Positions 47,445 through 59,405 of a DNA stretch of 64,000 nucleotides are shown piece by piece. The position numbers were made by a program, and so were the translations under genes. The notes beneath the pieces are model-generated. The model was given only the letters and a program-made list of their open reading frames with translations. It was not told the DNA's origin and did not search any database. The stretch is from the NCBI GenBank assembly GCA_000231825.2, contig JH720293.1, forward strand, positions 3,275,872 through 3,339,871, written 5' to 3'. How positions within the stretch are numbered: position 1 is the stretch's first letter; every line of letters starts with the position of its first letter. This DNA is from Tetrahymena elliotti 4EA. Its lineage: Eukaryota; Ciliophora; Oligohymenophorea; Hymenostomatida; Tetrahymenidae.

Positions 47445-50344
47445 ATATAAATAGATTCTTTGTTTTTCTATTTGATTAAAAATCCTCATCTTCTTTTTTT
47501 AGATCATATTAGCCTTCTGGCAAATTAACATTTTTTATAATCAAAATTCGATTGTTTATTTTCAAATATATAATTTTTTTTCTGGCTTATTGTTTACATC
47601 AGAAAAAATCAAACTAAGAGTAATTTTTCAGAGTGAACTTCTATAAATATTAGTCATTAAATAGGACTGCACTTCGTTTTTTTATTTAATCTAATTTGCT
47701 AAGAGAGTAAATTTATTCTTAAACTTAATAATTGTAATGTTTCAGAATTATTAAGTAAAGGCCTAAAATTAAATCACATATTTTAGTTCTACTAACAAAT
47801 TTTAGCTTAAATTACATCTTTTGGCAAAAGAATATTTGTGAATAAATATTTAAATGTTATTTATACTTTCCTATATAATATATTATATTGTCATTACAGA
47901 TTTTAATTCAAACGATACTGAAGGAAAATTTAGGTAAAAAATTAAATGCATTAACTAACTATAAATTTGAGTTCAAATTTAGATTTAATCTTTAAAACTT
48001 CTTTTATAGCTCCTCTAGTTTTAGATATAGCTTACTTGTAATTCAAAAATTTTAAAATACACTTTTTTTCATTTTTTAAATCAGAAAATTGTAAAGTTAA
48101 GCATGTTTAAATATTTACCAATAAAAACTTGCTTCAAGAAATAAATTACAAAAATACTATCCTGAAATCGAATGATAAATAAAATTCGCAAAATTAATTA
48201 TACCTTTGATAAAAAATATCACACAATCTTTTTTACAATTCTAAAGAAATTTCATTCAAAATTTTCTTTACATACAATTAAGCCCAAAAGAAAAAATCAA
48301 AGAAATAAAATATTTTTACTGTAAAATATGTTGATAAATCCATAATAAATGCTATTAAGAATATGAGCTTGCTATGTTTAGTGAATACTTTTTTGGAATC
48401 AGAACAAAAAAAACTAGGATTATAAAGAAAATGATTAAGAAGTAAATTAGTCTATAAAAATCTTAATTATTCGTACCTTTATCAATCAATAATCAAAAAA
48501 TCTAGGAATTAGGCAAAAAATTTTAATTTGTGTTTTATGTGAAATTAAAAACATTTGCCACCCTTTCTAACTTCCTTACTTTCTTTTCTTCCAAAAAATT
48601 AAGGAAACAAAAATGTATTCTAAAAACTCTTTATATGTATGCATCAATTCAAATATTTAAATCAATTCTCGAGAAAAATTTTTAATCCAAAATAATATTA
48701 TAATAGGTAATGAAGAGGTAAAATAACGTAGCTGTTTGTTAAAGTTTACTCATATTGCTTTTTAAAAATATGTATTTGGTTACTGAAACCTTTTTTCCGA
48801 TTACTGAATTATTAAAGAAGTACACCTGTCTTTTTTAATCAAAATATTAAAAAGAAAAAAGTACTTTTTAAAAGTACTGTGAATTAATAAATACCCTGTC
48901 TGATTATTATTTTTCATGAACATTTGTCGAAAGCAACTGAAAAAAAACCCTTTTTCTCATAATTTACTTTTTGAATAATTTTCAAGAAGAATAAACAAAA
49001 AATTGAATGTTTTTATAAATGAAGTGATTATTTAGACATAAAGAATATTTAAAAATCTAAAAATTTCTTTTTCACAATATTCCTTAATTTTTAAGGCTTT
49101 TTTAAAATAATTGATAGTTTTATATGAGTTTAAAGGGTTATCCTACAATTTATATTCAATCTAAATCAATAAATTTAGATATTTTACAAATTATGAGCAA
49201 TTTATTTTTTTTTAATCAAAAGTTAACTATAGAAAATGCTATTTTTGTTTTCACTCCGAACAAAAGAAAGCTAAATAATAATATGAAATAAAAAAAAATA
49301 CAACTAATTTAAAATCAATAATAGTAATAATAAACAATTAAATTGTAATATTTTATTTTTAGATTTAAATTCCTTCTTTTTTCCTTGCATAATATTTTAA
49401 AGTTTTTATATTTTTCAGGTTTTATAAATCAAAATCAAATTTCTCACAATAAAATATTGCACAATACATTTACATTTAAATGTTTAAGGATTCAGGTTTT
49501 ACATTCTTCTAAATCATAAATAAAATAGCAAAGAAATTTTTATTAAAAATTTATCACACAAGCATATAATATTCTTTATGTCTCCAAGTTATCTTAAGAA
49601 ATAATCAAGCATCTAAATATAAAATTATTTAGTCTATTTCTAAAATAAATTATCATATTTTGGTATTTAAGAATAATAATCACTAGAACAAATGCTTAAG
49701 AAGTATTTTAGTTTGAATTAATTTAATTAGTATTACACATTTAAATTTTTAAAATATAGTTTTGGATTCGGATTTTATGGATAATTTTAGGATGACTAAA
49801 AAATAATTAAATAATATAGATTTAAAAAAAAATTTCAAATTACAAAAATTCTTAGTTATTTCATTTAAATCAAAACTATTACATCTTATTTTTCATTAAA
49901 TTTCTAAGAATTTAATGTAAACTCCTCAATATAAATACCAAATCAAAAAATAAAATTTCTAAATTTGGGATAATATATATGGATAGTAAAAGGGTAAAAC
50001 TTAATTCATGGCCTGTTGTGAAATAAAAGAAAATACATTATAAAATTGTAAGATAATTATATTAATTAAAAATGTTATTAAATTTTGTATTTTTGTAAAG
50101 ATTAAAAAATTGTCATTTATTTACATATTTTTAAATTATCGAATTGACTTTTCTTGTTTTGTAATTCAAATTCTTTTCTAAAATCAAAGGATTCTAAGGC
50201 TATCCAGCATTTATAAGTAAAGTTAAGTAAATTACATAAACTTTTAAATTTTCTAGCTTACTATTTTTAATTAATTAATATTACATACGCTTTAGTAAAT
50301 TTTAAGTCAGTAATAATAATGGTCATCTTATATTTTAAATGAAT

Positions 50345-50710
50345 ATTTTCATATTTATTAAGTCGCTTAGACTATATTTTGAATTTGATTTCATGCTAAT
50401 TTATTTAACTGTAACTTTTTTAGACAAAAATTTTTTTATTTTTTGGTAAATATTACTCACTATTCCTTTATTATTTGAAGAATGAGTTAATAAATATTTT
50501 TTATAAAAATATAAGTCATAGAATGTTATGAATTTTTTGATTTCCTCAAATTTTTTATGCATTTTTCTTAAATTGTAAGGATACTCTATGAAAAGTAATA
50601 TTTTGTACTCAATAAAGTATTCTAAATTCAATGTCTTTAATTTAAGTTCGTTTCCATAATTCCCTTAACAATTAGAATTACTATTTTTAATTTGAAGCCA
50701 TCAAAAACTT
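50345..50710 (-). pseudogene. Possible LRR-type C-terminal fragment
   Basis: On the minus strand a frame of about 120 codons without TGA includes GNELKLKTLNLEYF, a Phe/Glu/Lys-rich stretch (KKFEEIKKFITFYDLY) and an Ile/Lys-rich end. The Leu spacing recalls the last repeat of ciliate LRR proteins. There is no ATG or clear splice site at its 5' side, and a long TGA-free run is not rare in such AT-rich DNA. It could be a decayed gene fragment or noise. Confidence 0.2.
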
Positions 50711-51181
50711 ACATTAATAAATAGAATATAGTCATACTTTGTCAGAAGATTAGTTATTTAAATGGGTGATAAATATTAATTTTGTTTAATTTTTGAATAA
50801 AACATGATTTGTTTTCTCAAAATAATATTTAGCAAATTAGTTAAAAGCTTTAAATATTAAATGTTTACATAATTTCTATAAATTCATCTTACTCAAAATT
50901 AATATTTAATTAAAAAATATAAACAAAAAAAATAAGAAATAAATATTATTTCTTTTTTATGATAAAAAAATGATCTAAAAAAATGTGTTAATTTACTTAA
51001 AATTATTTTTAATTGAGAAAAAAAATAGGAAAGTTTTTTATTAATTTGAATTTTTTAGTTTGTTTAGAATTTTCATAATGGTTTAAAGAGCAAGAATTAG
51101 TTAGTGTCTAGAATTATTTTGGATATTATTTTTTATGCTTTTTTTAATTTATTAAGAAAATCTTAATTGAATGAAGATGAA

Positions 51182-51420
51182 TATTTGCTAATAAAGGTGA
51201 GTCACAATAAATATTAATGTGTTTTTATCTATATATATATACATTCTATTTTATCCTTCTAGAAATAATAAAATGACAAAAATTAAGAATTCTGATTTTT
51301 TAAAGAATAGTATGAGTCATTTTTTTGGATTTTACTTAATTTAATCAGAAATAATTCAGATTTTAATGATTAAATAGTTGTAGATCAGAAGATAGAGAAA
51401 GAATAGTTTGAATATTCATA
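51182..51420 (+). repeat. Direct duplication, copy 1
   Basis: First copy of a 248-bp-period direct repeat. It begins TATTTGCTAATAAAGG and its core (about 51190-51337) is almost identical to copy 2. Inside it, an intron-like pattern (AAAG|GTGAGT ... CTTCTAG|A) is followed by a short ATG frame beginning MTKIKNSDFLKN. Confidence 0.9.
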
Positions 51421-51429
51421 TTAAAGCAG

Positions 51430-51710
51430 TATTTGCTAATAAAGGTGAATCAAAATAAATATTAATGTGTTTTTATCTTTATATATATACATTCTATTTT
51501 ATCCTTCTAGAAATAATAAAATGACAAAAATTAAGAATTCTGATTTTTTAAAGAATAGTATGAGTCATTTTTTTGGATTTTACTCAAAAAATTAGAAGAT
51601 TTTACTTAATTTAATCAGAAATAATTTAGATTTTAATGAAAAAAGCACAATCTTTCTGACTTTGGAGAAGAGGAGATAGAGAAAGACAATAGTTTGATTA
51701 TTCATAATAA
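51430..51710 (+). repeat. Direct duplication, copy 2
   Basis: Second copy, offset 248 bases from the first. It differs by a few substitutions (GTGAAT for GTGAGT at the donor-like site) and by an insertion of about 22 bases near 51585, itself a small local duplication around GGATTTTAC. Similarity fades after the shared GATAGAGAAAGA...ATAGTTTGA word near 51700. It lies just upstream of the paraoxonase-like gene. Confidence 0.9.
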
Positions 51711-51807
51711 TATTATTCATTTGGTATCTATAAATCTTAATTTATAAGATTGAATAAATAATTAATTTATCAAAATCAATTATACCTTTTAGATACGATA
51801 TTTTTTA

Positions 51808-52998
51808 ATGTTAGGAAAGGTTATTTTCAGTTTAGCGCCTATTTTATACATAGCGCATTTAATTCATTTTACTGGCATATTCAACACTACACTTGAATAT
51901 CAAGATAAATACTCGGATTGTAAGTATATTCAAGGCAAAGGCTTTGACACAATTGGACCAGAAGATTCAGTTTTCTACAATAAGGACATTATGATTACAA
52001 TGTAAGCAAATTTACACAAAATATTTACAAAATCTCAAGGCTTAGAAACAGTTGAGAAAGGAGGCTTTTATGCTGTTTATGGAATATCTAAAGGACAATT
52101 AGAGGCTAAGAAAATACAAGTGAAGAACTACCCTGAAAACCTCTTCTTTATCCCTCATGGAATTTATCTTCGTGATTCTAATTATCTTCATGTAATTAAT
52201 CACTCTTTTTACACCGGTGGTGAGAGGGTAGAAACTTTCCAAATTTCTCTAGATGAATCAGGATTGGTTGTTCTTGAATATCTTCATTATACCTAAATGG
52301 ATTAAAAATTCAATGGTATTACTAATGATCTCATATTCTTGAATCCTGATAGATTTATAATTACTGACTGGTTTGTGTTTGCAGCTCCATTATCTGGACC
52401 TTAAGATTAACCACTGTGGAAAAAGGTTGTTACTTTGGCCATTTAGACTCTTAAAATCAAGACAACCTATGCTTGGGATTGTAAGTATGTATAAGGAGGA
52501 GTTGCCTCTTGCAGTAAGCTACGCAATTCTGCAGGTATTGTGATTAATGGTATTGCCTTTGATGGAAAAGATACTATTGCAATAACAGATACTGCTGATA
52601 GATAAATAAAAATATTCAAGTTGAACAATACAAATTAAGAAATTGATTTAGTTCAGAACCTAAGTGTTGATTAATTGCCAGATAACATTACTTATGATCC
52701 AGTTAACAAGCAATTTATTTCAGCAGGTTTAAATAGTATTTTTGAATATTTAACATTAAACTCTAAATTAGAAAAGGTCCAATAAAATCCAACAAATAAA
52801 TCTATTGTTGAAATGTAGGGCAGAGTTCACACAATAAAGTTTAATCCAACTACCAAATAGTATGAAAGTGAATTATTATTTTCTTCTTCAAAATCGATAG
52901 TTGGTATTGCAGGTGCTCAAATTGATGAATCTCAAAAGTATTTATTTTTGAACAACTTCTCTGACAAATCTTTAGTTGTTTGTACTAAAAGTAACTGA
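51808..52998 (+). CDS. Paraoxonase/arylesterase-family enzyme, 396 aa
   Basis: Intronless frame from ATG 51808 to TGA 52996-52998. A hydrophobic N-terminus (VIFSLAPILYIAHLIHF) acts as signal peptide or anchor. The six-bladed propeller landmarks of the PON family are visible: Cys38 in YSDCKYIQGKG and a C-terminal Cys (VVCTKSN), matching the PON1 Cys42-Cys353 disulfide; GPED (Glu50-Asp51) for the calcium-binding Glu53-Asp54; FIPHGIYL with His117 near the catalytic His115; VINHSF near His134; FNGITND for the Asn168-Asp169 region; and LPDNITYD for Asp269-Asn270. Length is close to the usual 355-ish residues plus extra N-terminal sequence. Expected activity is Ca2+-dependent hydrolysis of lactones or aryl esters outside the cytosol; the natural substrate is unknown. 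Confidence 0.88.
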
Positions 52999-54737
52999 CT
53001 TAATATTTAAATATAAAAAAATAAGTTGTATCCATTTACATTTCTATGAATTGTTGACAAAATATATTAAATAAATTCATTTTAAAATTTTAAAAGAAAC
53101 AATAAAAAAAATAAATCAAAATTAAATCAAAATACAAATTTTTTTTAAAGTAGCAAAGCTCCTAATGTAATATTTTCAAATTCTAAATTAACATTTTATG
53201 AATTGTTGTACGTGTAAGCTGTTTTTATTAAAATAAATTATCAATCTAATTTATGGATTGTTGTAATATGTATATGTAAGTTGCTTTGATTAAAATAAGT
53301 TACTAATCTAAAATGAAACTGAAAGCTTTAATGAAGATTATTTTTTAATTTCAATTGCAAGTTTAAACAAGAAATTAAATTGTTTGAGAAAAAGATAAAT
53401 ATTGCTTTTATTGATAAAAACTGATCTAAATTTGAATATTTTATTAGGATAAATATTTCATAAACTTCAAAGTATTATTTATTTATTTATTTACTTTAAT
53501 TTAAATACGAATTCAACAATTTTTTTACAATACTCGCAAATTATTTTTAATGATCATGAAATAATCTATTTTTTGTAGAGAATTTTAATTTGTTAAGTTA
53601 TGATATTGTACTTTTGTTTGTAACTAATGTAAAACATTTATTGTTTTCGAAATCAGATTATCTAAAATAGACATCAAATGGTACTTTTTTAATATTTGAA
53701 TTTATTTAAGATTTTATAAGTTTTTTTTTTTAAGTTCTATTTCAAAAATTTAATTAATTATCTTTTAAAAACAGAAGTAAATCCATAATAAAATCTTCTA
53801 TTACACAATTTGGGCTTTTTAACATTAAATTAAGATTTTTTAAAGATAATTAGAGTTTTATCTTACAATATTCATAATTAAACATAGTTTTTTAGATAAA
53901 ATATTTATTTTGTTAACATAATTAAATATGTTTTTATTTTATTGATTATTTTGTATGATCTGAATTTTATAAATTCTATTGATAATTTTTTTTCTTTTTT
54001 ATTTCAATAAAAAAATTTTTGAAATAGATAAATTAAAAATTTTTTTACTTTACAAAGAAGAGTAAAAGTAATTCGAATTACAAAATAAAAAAATAAACTA
54101 TTACTAATATGTTTATACATTTTAATGTTAGAAATGCCAAAGATCTTACCACTCTTACTAATAATAAGGTTTTATGAGAAATTAATAAAAAAATCTTTTA
54201 TTTAATATGATGAAGTAAAACAAGTAAAACTTTAAAGTATTTACAGTTAATCAATTTTTGAAACTTTTTTTATTTTTAAAAGTATCATTTATAATAATTT
54301 ATCAGATGAATAGATAAATAAGTTATTATCTATCAAGCGATGCTTATATTTTTTAATTAATTTGTAAGATCATTAAATTCTAAAAAAAAAATAAAGCTAT
54401 GAGTAAATTACCCTGGCTATTATCTATCTATAAATATTTTAAATTAAATTTCTTTATTGAAATAGAAAAATAATAACTGTATAAAATCTTCTATGGCATG
54501 ATTTTTTATAATTTAATATTCTTAAAAACTTAAACTAAAAAACATAAAGCATTCCTTAATAAAAACATAAACAATTTAAATAAAATGTATTATAATTATC
54601 TTTCATAAGAAAAGTCTCTTCAGATATCTATATAAAAGTGTAGTAAATAATGGTTTTCAGAATAACTAAAAAGTATTTAAAAGAATTTTGGTTGTGCTGC
54701 TTAACCTAAGAAATCAAACACAAATTAATATTTTAAT
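52999..54737. other. Intergenic region
   Basis: About 1.7 kb of AT-rich DNA with two near-copies of a short word (ATTGTTGTA...GTAAGCTG/GTTGCTTTGATTAAAATAA) near 53205-53300. No gene is seen. Confidence 0.45.
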
Positions 54738-56101
54738 ATGGAAAAGTATGAATGCAATTCTGTAGAAAACTTTGTTCAATACTAAAATACAAATTAAGTT
54801 CACAGTCTCAATATATTGATTCAAAAAGAAGCTAACTTAACATAGTAATAATTTAAGCAACTATTAAACGACTCATGTGGAAACAAGTATGACCTTTTCA
54901 ATTTACATATTAAAATTGAAGAAAACTAAATAGGAAAAGTAGGTGCTTATCTTTTAGCCTATCAAATACTTTAACTTACAAATTTAAAGAATCTATAATT
55001 AGAAATTTAAAATAATGGCATCAAGTCTAAAGGAGCCTAAGCTCTTGCTTATTCAATCTCTTAGCTAAAAAATCTAAAGACTCTGAATCTTAAGATCGAC
55101 AAAGAAAACAAGATTTCAGTCCCTCCAAAATAATGTAAATATTTTTAATTTCAAATTAATTTTTGAAATCCATAAAAATCTACTTTAAAAAAAATTTTTG
55201 TGTTAAATCTAAATCATTAGTAAATCTTAATTAATTTTATTATTTATAGAGAAAAAGTTGATTTGTAACTATTTCAGTATTAACCTTTTTGATTGCTTAA
55301 ATTGTGAAGAATCCAAGTATTTTGAGTAATTGATTGATGAAGGTAAAATAATTAAATATCTTTCATACTTTCTACAATTTATTTTTTATTAAAGAAATAG
55401 ACGGTATTTAAGCTATTGTTAACATGCTAGAAAATCACTTGTCTTTACAAGAGTTAGATTTAAATATTGATAATGACAAACTATCTTCAAAATATAAATA
55501 AGGATCCAAGAATTTGATTCAAATAATATCTAACATATAAAGTCTTAAGAAATTAAAATTAGTTGTTGGTTAATATTTCAATAACAATTGCTTGCTTACT
55601 TATCCTTAAAGAAGGAACAATCAAAATAAATTAACACATTTATCTATCTTAATTAAGAGTTACTGCAATATTAATAAGCAAGGAATCTATACATTACAAA
55701 ATACTTTATTAAATACTCCTAACTTGTCTGAATTTTCTTTAGCAATAGGAGAGAAAAGTAATATTGAGTTAGATAGCATCAATACTTTATTTCAAGCACT
55801 TTCACAACTCAACTTACTTAAATCTCTCTAAATATAAGTCAATTGGGGTAATTCTATTGGAATAAAAGGTGCTAAAGCCATATCAGAATGCATTTAAAAA
55901 TTATAAAACTTGAAATAATTAAGAATTAATATAGATGAAAGCAGCAATAATATTGATTTCGATGGCTCTTATCTTATCGGATGCTCAATCTTATCTCTTA
56001 AATAATTAAGAAGTTTACAAGCTAAGTTCTTTTAATCCTAAGTGTTGAAGAAAGCTTTAATGAGAAAGTAATTGAGACTTGTAGAATAACAATTAGAATG
56101 A
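54738..56101 (+). CDS. LRR (RNI-like) protein, three exons, 398 aa
   Basis: The exons are 54738-55134, 55250-55342 and 55395-56101, with both introns in phase 1 and the TGA at 56099-56101. It is a leucine-rich-repeat solenoid with motifs such as TNLKNLQLEIQNNGIKSKGA and LKNLKTLNLKI, then QSLKKLKLVVG and LNLLKSLQIQV. The G-A-x-A or K-G-A-x-A turns after the Asn/Ile strand are typical of ribonuclease-inhibitor-like ciliate LRRs. There is no signal peptide, F-box or kinase domain in the model. It ends KQLRLVEQQLE. The next gene is a co-directional paralogue only about 370 bp away. It is probably a protein-protein interaction scaffold; the partner is unknown. Confidence 0.82.
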
Positions 56102-56472
56102 ATAGAATTTAATTAAAAAAGTATTACCTCAAATTTGTTGGATAATTTCAAGCAAATATTTAGTTTATTCTTTGTATTTATATTTATTATTTATTTTAAG
56201 CATTACATTACATTGTTATTATTGTCAATCTAATAATTCTCTTTATGAAATTTAATTTGTGGAGATTTTTAATTTCTCATCTTTACTTCTTTTAAATACT
56301 TTTTAAAAATTCTTTGTCTGCAAAAAAAATTAGGGATATTTACTAAATTTTTTGGATTTTTTAATAGGTAATTCAATGCTAAATAGCCAAAAAATTAATA
56401 ATTTATAGAACAAAAAGTTTATTAAAAAAAAGAAAGTGAAATTAATCTTTTTAATAATTGTTATTCTTAAGA
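56102..56472. other. Short spacer between LRR paralogues
   Basis: AT-rich with no independent gene. A frame from ATG 56378 ends at a TGA after about 44 codons and is not credible. Confidence 0.5.
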
Positions 56473-58174
56473 ATGCTATCCCATTAAAGCTCTATTAGTG
56501 AGAGCCCCCAAAGACAAATTATTCAAATTTATAATCATCATAACTTCCAAATAGGAACCTAGCTGTATGAAGATTCATATTATCAAGATGAATTGCATAT
56601 TAAAATATCTGGGAAATAATAATGGACATTAGAATTGTTCAAATTTTATGTAGACCAAATAAGGATATTTATAAACATAACATCTTTAAAATTAGAAATA
56701 ATGTAATCCTCAAATTTAAAGGAAGAGCATTTTAAGTACTTAGGAGAAATAATTTATAAACTCATTTTCTTATAGTAGCTAACAATCAGAATACATATAT
56801 ATAACTAGAGTAGTGTTAAGTATTTAAAATTCCTTTTAAATAAATTAGAATGGATGCCTAAGTTGAGTTCATTCCACCTCACTTTAGATTAAAATGAAGC
56901 TGGATTTTAAGTAATCCAAGAAATAGCAGATAATATTTCAAAAATTTAGTAGCTCACTGATTTAGGCTTAATTATCCTTTCAAACAACATAGACAAAAAT
57001 GGTGCTTAAGCCATAGGAATAGCTCTCTATAAAAAACCAAACTTAAAAAGTCTTTAGCTTGTAATAGGAAGTGATAACAACATAGGTTATGGACATGAAA
57101 AAAACATGAGCTTGGAAAATTTTTGTAAGTTTTTTTGAAATTTGAATAGAATCATTTATAAAGACACAAGAAATAACATTTTTTTATAATTTTGATTAGA
57201 AAGTTATCTACAAAAAAGCCATTTATCCTAATTATTCTTATCAATTTAGATCTACCAAATAAATATCTATTTTTTAAATCTATAAAAATATCATTCAGAT
57301 TTTTAAAGTTTTTTGTTTATTATCAAAAAAGATGACAACATTTCGGATGCATTCTCTTAATATCTTAAAAAGGCAAGACTTAATCTAAAAATTTAATCAG
57401 ATCATAGTGATCCATCAAGTAATTTAAATTTTTTTTGTAAATCTAATTAGGATATTTATTATTATTTTAGAAACTCATGGTATGCATTCAATTGCAAGAG
57501 GATTTCAAAATTTATAAGACTTATAAACTCTCAAATTAACAATTGACCATGACAACAATTTGAATGTTATTGGATGTATTCGTCTATCTGACGGATTAGG
57601 TTATTTGTCCAATCTTAAAAAGTTACAACTAACTATTGGAAAGAATGAAATTATGCCTCAAGGTGTTTATAATATATGTAATAGTATAGTTAAGCTTGTA
57701 CACCTAACACATCTTGATTTAAAAATTTGTCATTCAAATCTCATGCAATCTTATGGAGCTACTAAATTAGGTGAAACCCTAACTAAACTATACAATTTAA
57801 CCCATCTAAGCTTAAACATAGATTCTAAAAATAATATTGGAGAGGAGGGGGCAACAGGATTAGGCGAAGGAATAAAAACCTTGTCTAATTTAGTAAACTT
57901 AAGATTATTAATAAGTTGGTAAAATAATATATAAGCTAAAGGATCTATTGCAATTGCAAATAGTCTAATCTATTTATAAAAATTGTAAGCCTTGGATCTT
58001 TAATTTGACACCACTAATGACATTACAGAACTAGGTTCAAGTGCATTAAGCTTATCTCTTAATTCATTCAAATAATTAAAATATGTTAACATAAAATATG
58101 AGGAACCAAAAATACATAAGAAAGTTGTTTTAAGAAAAAACATCCGCCTTATAAATTTAAAAGTCTCTCAATGA
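56473..58174 (+). CDS. LRR (RNI-like) protein, three exons, 530 aa
   Basis: The exons are 56473-57124, 57200-57436 and 57471-58174, with both introns in phase 1, as in the upstream paralogue, and the TGA at 58172-58174. The protein starts MLSHQSSISES. Repeats become very regular in exon 3: LQTLKLTIDHDNNL, LSNLKKLQLTIGKNEI, LTHLDLKI, LTHLSLNIDSKNNIGEEGA, LSNLVNLRLLI, with Gly/Ala turns (EGATGLGEG) of the RNI type. Exon 2 encodes a less regular segment (KKDDNISDAFSQYLKKARL). The second intron is only 34 nt. It likely arose by tandem duplication with the 54738 gene. No catalytic domain is seen. Confidence 0.82.
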
Positions 58175-59405
58175 TTTAAAAAAAATTGTAAACAAAAATA
58201 ATTATTTAAAATAATAACTGCATCATATTCAAATTTAAAACAAACAAATAACCTATTTATAACAACAATTAAAACCTAATATTCAAATAACTAAATTAAT
58301 TAGATTAAGAAGCAGAAATAAGTTTTAGTGAATCACTCTCATATGAGTTGTTTTTTCATATTTTAACTTTAAATAAATAAATATATTTATATTTATTTGT
58401 ATTTCTCATTAACTTATTTCAATAATTAATTTTAATGATTTGTACAAAATTCTTTTATTTAATCCTAGCATTAACGATAAATTAAGAAATTTATTTTGAT
58501 ATGATTCGTTTAAGGATTATATTTAAACAGTTTTTCAATTTCTTCTTGCGGTCAAGAAAATTTAACTTAAAGAATATTTTGAAAACATTACTCTGTCTAT
58601 TAGGTAATTTTCCTTAAACTTAAAAGTATTATTGTTAGTATTGATAAATAAAGTTTTTCTTTCTTAATTTTAATAAGTAATAAATAGTATCTTTATTATG
58701 AATTAAATAATTATGATAAATATTTTTTTAGGTTATTGAAAGTTATTAATTTGATTAATTGAATTTGACTTTTTTATGAAAGATTCTATTTAAGAGTAGA
58801 ACATAAATGAGTTTTGTAAAAGAGAATGTGTTTAAAACCAATAAGAAAAAAATAAAAATAAGTGATAGTGTATTTTTGTGTTAGAAAGAGTGTAAAGCAA
58901 TTATTCATTCCTAACAGATAAATTTTAATTTTCAAAAATAATAAATTTATAACCCAATACAATGCAATACTGTTTTGTTCCAATTATTTGCTTAAGAAGC
59001 GAATTAATTTAATGATTAAAAACAATCAATTAAATTGAAAAAAATTTGTTTCTAAATTAATTTCGTTGAGATATTCAATACTAATCCATTCATAATTTAA
59101 TATAATTTTTAGAAAAACATAAGCTTTATTAAAACTGAAGAGCTATCAAATTTATTAATAACTATCTAGTATTGCTATTTAATAGAAACATTTTTAGATT
59201 TTAAAAAGCATTTTTAGCAGATACATCTTATATAATGAGCACAAACTAATAATTCAAACCTAATTTATTCTAGTAAAAAACATTTTTTTAAGGGTATTTA
59301 TCTTCTACCCTTATGAAAGATATACATAATACACTCGGAGTTTTATAATACTAGTAGAGATCATAAGAGCAATAAAATAATAATTAATTACAAAATTAAT
59401 ACATT
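58175..59405. other. Intergenic region
   Basis: About 1.2 kb, AT-rich. A minus-strand standard-code frame at 58786-58983 is hydrophobic noise. No other feature is seen. Confidence 0.5.

Larger units (their letters stand above)
47122..51807. other. Long AT-rich intergenic region
   Basis: About 4.7 kb upstream of both the MGNC gene and the esterase gene. Most is low-complexity with no coding signal. Identifiable pieces are a simple repeat at 47421-47444, an LRR-tail-like frame at about 50310-50700 on the minus strand, and a direct duplication at 51182-51710. A short ATG frame at 51078 encodes a hydrophobic peptide of about 30 codons ending in TGA just before the duplication. Confidence 0.5.

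Noticed and set aside
58786..58983. Minus-strand 65-codon hydrophobic frame
   Set aside because: Its composition is what random AT-rich DNA gives; no motif or neighbouring exon supports it.
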